DNA of 64,000 nucleotides from Clostridiales bacterium (GTDB taxonomy: Bacteria; Bacillota; Clostridia; Saccharofermentanales; Saccharofermentanaceae), in the NCBI GenBank assembly GCA_017478485.1, contig JAFVDI010000031.1:372001-436000 (forward strand), written 5' to 3'. The notes beneath the pieces are model-generated. The model ran no database searches. It saw only the letters and a list, made by a program, of their open reading frames with translations, and was not told the DNA's origin. How positions within the stretch are numbered: the first letter of the stretch is position 1; each line of letters opens with the position of its first letter. Both the position numbers and the translations under genes were made by a program. Shown here one piece after another: positions 61,798 to 64,000 of this stretch.

Positions 61798-62307
61798 ATG
61801 GCAGCAGGAAAAGTATTGGTTATCATGGGATCTGATTCTGACTTTCCGGTAATGGAAGGTTGCTTCAAGATGCTGAATAAGTTTGGCGTTGAGTTTGAGG
61901 CAGACGTCGCATCCGCACACAGGACACCCGACCGTGCGCACGAGCTTGCGTCTACCGCTGAAGAAAGAGGATTCAAGGTCATCATCGCTGCTGCAGGACT
62001 TGCAGCTCATCTGGCAGGTGTTCTTGCCGCTAATACGACTCTTCCCGTAATCGGAGTTCCCTGCAAAGGCGGTGCTCTTAACGGTGTTGATGCTCTTTAC
62101 GCAACGGTCCAGATGCCTACAGGCATTCCGGTCGCTACTGTTGCGATCGACGGCGGATCCAATGCCGCCATTCTCGCATGCCAGATCCTCGCGCTTTCCG
62201 ATAAGGATCTGAGCGATGCTCTCAAGGCTTACAAGAAGAGTCTTGCTGATTCTGTTGCCGAGCGTGATGCAAGGCTTAAGCAGAAGATAGCCGATATGGA
62301 CAAATAA
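61798..62307 (+). CDS. purE: N5-carboxyaminoimidazole ribonucleotide mutase (class I PurE)
   Basis: The 169-residue protein has MGSDSDFPVMEG near its start and the substrate loop SAHRTPDRA at about 43-51, then the conserved AAGLAAHLAGVLAA and GVPCKGGALNGVDAL. The Ser-Ala-His-Arg motif is that of class I PurE, which needs PurK. An upstream in-frame ATG at 61774 is possible, but the ATG at 61798 has AAGGAGGAGAGG. It heads the purE-purF-purN run. Confidence 0.96.
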   Translation: MAAGKVLVIMGSDSDFPVMEGCFKMLNKFGVEFEADVASAHRTPDRAHELASTAEERGFKVIIAAAGLAAHLAGVLAANTTLPVIGVPCKGGALNGVDALYATVQMPTGIPVATVAIDGGSNAAILACQILALSDKDLSDALKAYKKSLADSVAERDARLKQKIADMDK

Positions 62308-62337
62308 TCAAATCATTCATACAAAGGACGGAACAAA

Positions 62338-63720
62338 ATGAGTGGAATTTTCGGAACTTATGACATCAAGGGTCAGGCGCAGGATGTAGCAAAAGATGCT
62401 TATTACGGCATTTTTTCACTTCAGCACAGAGGTCAGGAATGTGCAGGTATCGCCGTAAACGACAACGGTACTTTCCTCGTACATAAAGCAATGGGACTCG
62501 TTACCGATGTTTTCGATGAAGTTACATTATCTGCATTGCAGGGTACATGCGCCATTGCTCACTGCAAGGGCGGTTCTCCACGTGAGAACGGACCTGAAGC
62601 GATCCAGCCCATATCGATCAAGTCCAGAGTTGGAAGCATTGCTCTCACTTCTGATTCTGTGATCATGAATGCCAATAAGGTCAGAGACGAACTCAAGGAT
62701 CAGGGTGCCATCTTCCAGACTAATACTGATTCCGAGATCATCCTTTCACTGTTCTCCAGAAACAGGATCAGAACAGAGGACTGTGAGCATGCCATCCTCG
62801 AGACAATGAAGCAGATCCACGGCGTTTATGCCATGATCTTCATGACGGAAGACAAGCTCATCGGCGTAAGGGATCCTTACGGATTAAGACCGCTCATCCT
62901 CGGAAAGAAAGATGACAGATACTATATCTCATCAGAGTCCTGCGCTCTCGACGCAATCGGATGCGAGACGGTAAGAGACTTCCTGCCCGGCGAGATCATT
63001 ACTATTTCAAAAGACGGCATGAGCTCACTTCTCTATAACGAAGCAACAGAGAAGAAGGATACCAAGGTCTGCGTTTTCGAGTATGTATACGTTGCAAGAC
63101 CTGACTCTGTGATCGACAAGATGTCCATTTTCGATTCAAGATACAGAGTAGGTATGGCTCTTGCAAAGGAGAGCCCTGCTGATGTTGACCTTGTAATCGG
63201 CGCTCCCGACTCAGGCAACGCTGCTGCAGAAGGTTATGCGGCAGGCCTTGGCGTTTCATACGGATCAGGACTTCTCAAGAACAGATACGTAGGCAGAACA
63301 TTCATCAAGAGCACACAGCAGCAGAGAGAACTCGCAGTAAGAATGAAGTTCGCAGCTCTCAAGACTGCCATCAAGGACAAGAAGATCGCTATCGTTGATG
63401 ACTCTCTTGTAAGAGGTACAACGACAAAGCACATCATTTCATTCCTCAGGGAGAACGGTGCAAAAGAAGTACATGTAAGACTTGCATCTCCGCCGGTTAA
63501 GTTTGGCTGCTGCTATGGCGTCAATGCTTCTTCTGAGACTGAGCTTCCCGCAAGCACAAAGACAATAGAAGAGATCCGCGACATGATCGGTGCTGACTCG
63601 CTTGCTTATATCAGCCTTGAGTCTTTGAAGGCATCACTTAACACGATCGACTGCGGTGTTTGCTCCGCATGCTTCGACGGTGACTTCGTTGCCGGAAAGC
63701 CCGAGGATGGCGAAGCTTAA
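62338..63720 (+). CDS. purF: amidophosphoribosyltransferase with degenerate glutaminase domain
   Basis: The 460-residue protein is PurF by its whole length, but the glutaminase site is broken. The first residues are M-S-G-I-F-G, so the N-terminal nucleophile Cys is Ser. The HVRY(S/A)T glutamine-binding loop reads HCKGGS (75-80), losing the key Arg. The AHNGN oxyanion loop reads TSDSV (104-108). QHRGQE (29-34) and TDSE remain. The phosphoribosyltransferase loop VDDSLVRGTTTK (353-364) is intact, and four cysteines matching Fe-S ligands of B. subtilis PurF are kept (245, 391, 439, 442). The enzyme may use free ammonia or ammonia from another protein. It lies between purE and purN; a good AAAGGA site precedes the ATG. 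Confidence 0.93.
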   Translation: MSGIFGTYDIKGQAQDVAKDAYYGIFSLQHRGQECAGIAVNDNGTFLVHKAMGLVTDVFDEVTLSALQGTCAIAHCKGGSPRENGPEAIQPISIKSRVGSIALTSDSVIMNANKVRDELKDQGAIFQTNTDSEIILSLFSRNRIRTEDCEHAILETMKQIHGVYAMIFMTEDKLIGVRDPYGLRPLILGKKDDRYYISSESCALDAIGCETVRDFLPGEIITISKDGMSSLLYNEATEKKDTKVCVFEYVYVARPDSVIDKMSIFDSRYRVGMALAKESPADVDLVIGAPDSGNAAAEGYAAGLGVSYGSGLLKNRYVGRTFIKSTQQQRELAVRMKFAALKTAIKDKKIAIVDDSLVRGTTTKHIISFLRENGAKEVHVRLASPPVKFGCCYGVNASSETELPASTKTIEEIRDMIGADSLAYISLESLKASLNTIDCGVCSACFDGDFVAGKPEDGEA

Positions 63721-63750
63721 GAAATATCAGGTATTGTTTGAGGATAAACG

Positions 63751-64000
63751 ATGAAGATAGCAGTATTCGTATCAGGAGGCGGAACAAATCTCCAGGCGAT
63801 AATCGACAACACTAAGACAGGGATCCTGAAAGACATTGAGATCGTTCTCGTCCTTTCATCATCACCTTCAGCATATGCGCTGACACGTGCTTCAGAGAAC
63901 GGAATACCTTCCGTTGTAATGAGGGCTTCAGACTATCCTTCAAGGGAGCAGTGGGACAGCGAAATGGCTGAATGTGTTAAGAAGTCAGGCGCTGAACTTA
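63751..64000 (+). CDS. purN: phosphoribosylglycinamide formyltransferase, N-terminal part
   Basis: The frame opens at ATG 63751, with GAGGA eight bases upstream, and runs off the window. The 83 residues seen start MKIAVFVSGGGTNLQAIID, the PurN N-terminal motif that binds the GAR phosphate. The catalytic Asn-His-Asp region lies beyond the window. It follows purF by 30 bases, in the same operon as purE-purF. Confidence 0.93.
   Translation, partial: MKIAVFVSGGGTNLQAIIDNTKTGILKDIEIVLVLSSSPSAYALTRASENGIPSVVMRASDYPSREQWDSEMAECVKKSGAEL

Noticed and set aside
1..64000. CRISPR array, IS element, prophage, rRNA, or tRNA genes other than Trp
   Set aside because: I looked for regular spaced repeats, transposase or phage motifs and rRNA-like blocks and saw none. 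This is by eye and not an exhaustive computation.

Overview
The window reads as a chromosomal housekeeping region of a Gram-positive, low-to-moderate GC anaerobe of the class Clostridia. The support is gene content: rubrerythrin, flavodoxin, a 2-hydroxyacyl-CoA dehydratase set, a membrane pyrophosphatase, clostridial hydrophobic-W (ChW) wall repeats, and the rnc-smc-ftsY and recA-recX clusters, together with strong AAGGAGG-type ribosome sites. I cannot name the genus; an uncultured gut or rumen Clostridia relative is plausible. Nearly all genes lie on the + strand. I see no IS element, prophage, CRISPR array or rRNA. One tRNA (Trp) is present. No gene-free stretch exceeds about 230 bases.

Layout. 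1-4.7 kb: tail of a possible glycosidase, a VWA protein, an NhaC antiporter converging on an EamA transporter, flavodoxin, rubrerythrin. 4.7-7.6 kb: two 2-hydroxyacyl-CoA dehydratase-type subunits and their activase, from one good promoter. 7.6-11.4 kb: GcvH, lipoate ligase, dihydrolipoyl dehydrogenase and a serine hydrolase lipoprotein. 11.4-25.2 kb: MraY/WecA-like transferase, ArgRS, M3 peptidase, rRNA methyltransferase, RdgB, ACT protein with homoserine dehydrogenase, GNAT, PurD, a NadD-YqeK fusion, RsfS, ComEA, BirA. 25.3-30.7 kb: HD-GYP sensor, two tandem SGNH exported paralogues, a small lipoprotein and a small conserved protein. 30.8-36.1 kb: citrate synthase, SDR, an acidic membrane protein, tRNA-Trp, ProC, RNase HI, Nudix. 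36.1-43.1 kb: FtsK, PncC, MurJ, RecA, RecX. 43.1-46.9 kb: MBL hydrolase with a membrane protein, RimO, PgsA. 47-55 kb: AcpP, RNase III, SMC, FtsY, membrane PPase. 55-64 kb: S15, NAD synthetase, SGNH esterase, PNPase, CapA-like lipoprotein, PurE, PurF, start of PurN.

The observations I rate highest are these. (1) A PurF whose N-terminal glutaminase domain has lost the nucleophilic Cys and other key glutamine-site residues, while the phosphoribosyltransferase site and the four Fe-S cysteines are kept. (2) A pnp leader in which one anti-Shine-Dalgarno segment can pair either with an upstream copy of the ribosome site or with the real one, which suggests RNase III/PNPase autoregulation. (3) GTCGGT direct repeats at exact 10-bp pitch found upstream of only two genes, comEA and recA; the recA copy lies near a strong promoter and a LexA-type box. 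All functional readings are by eye from sequence; no search or folding program was run.
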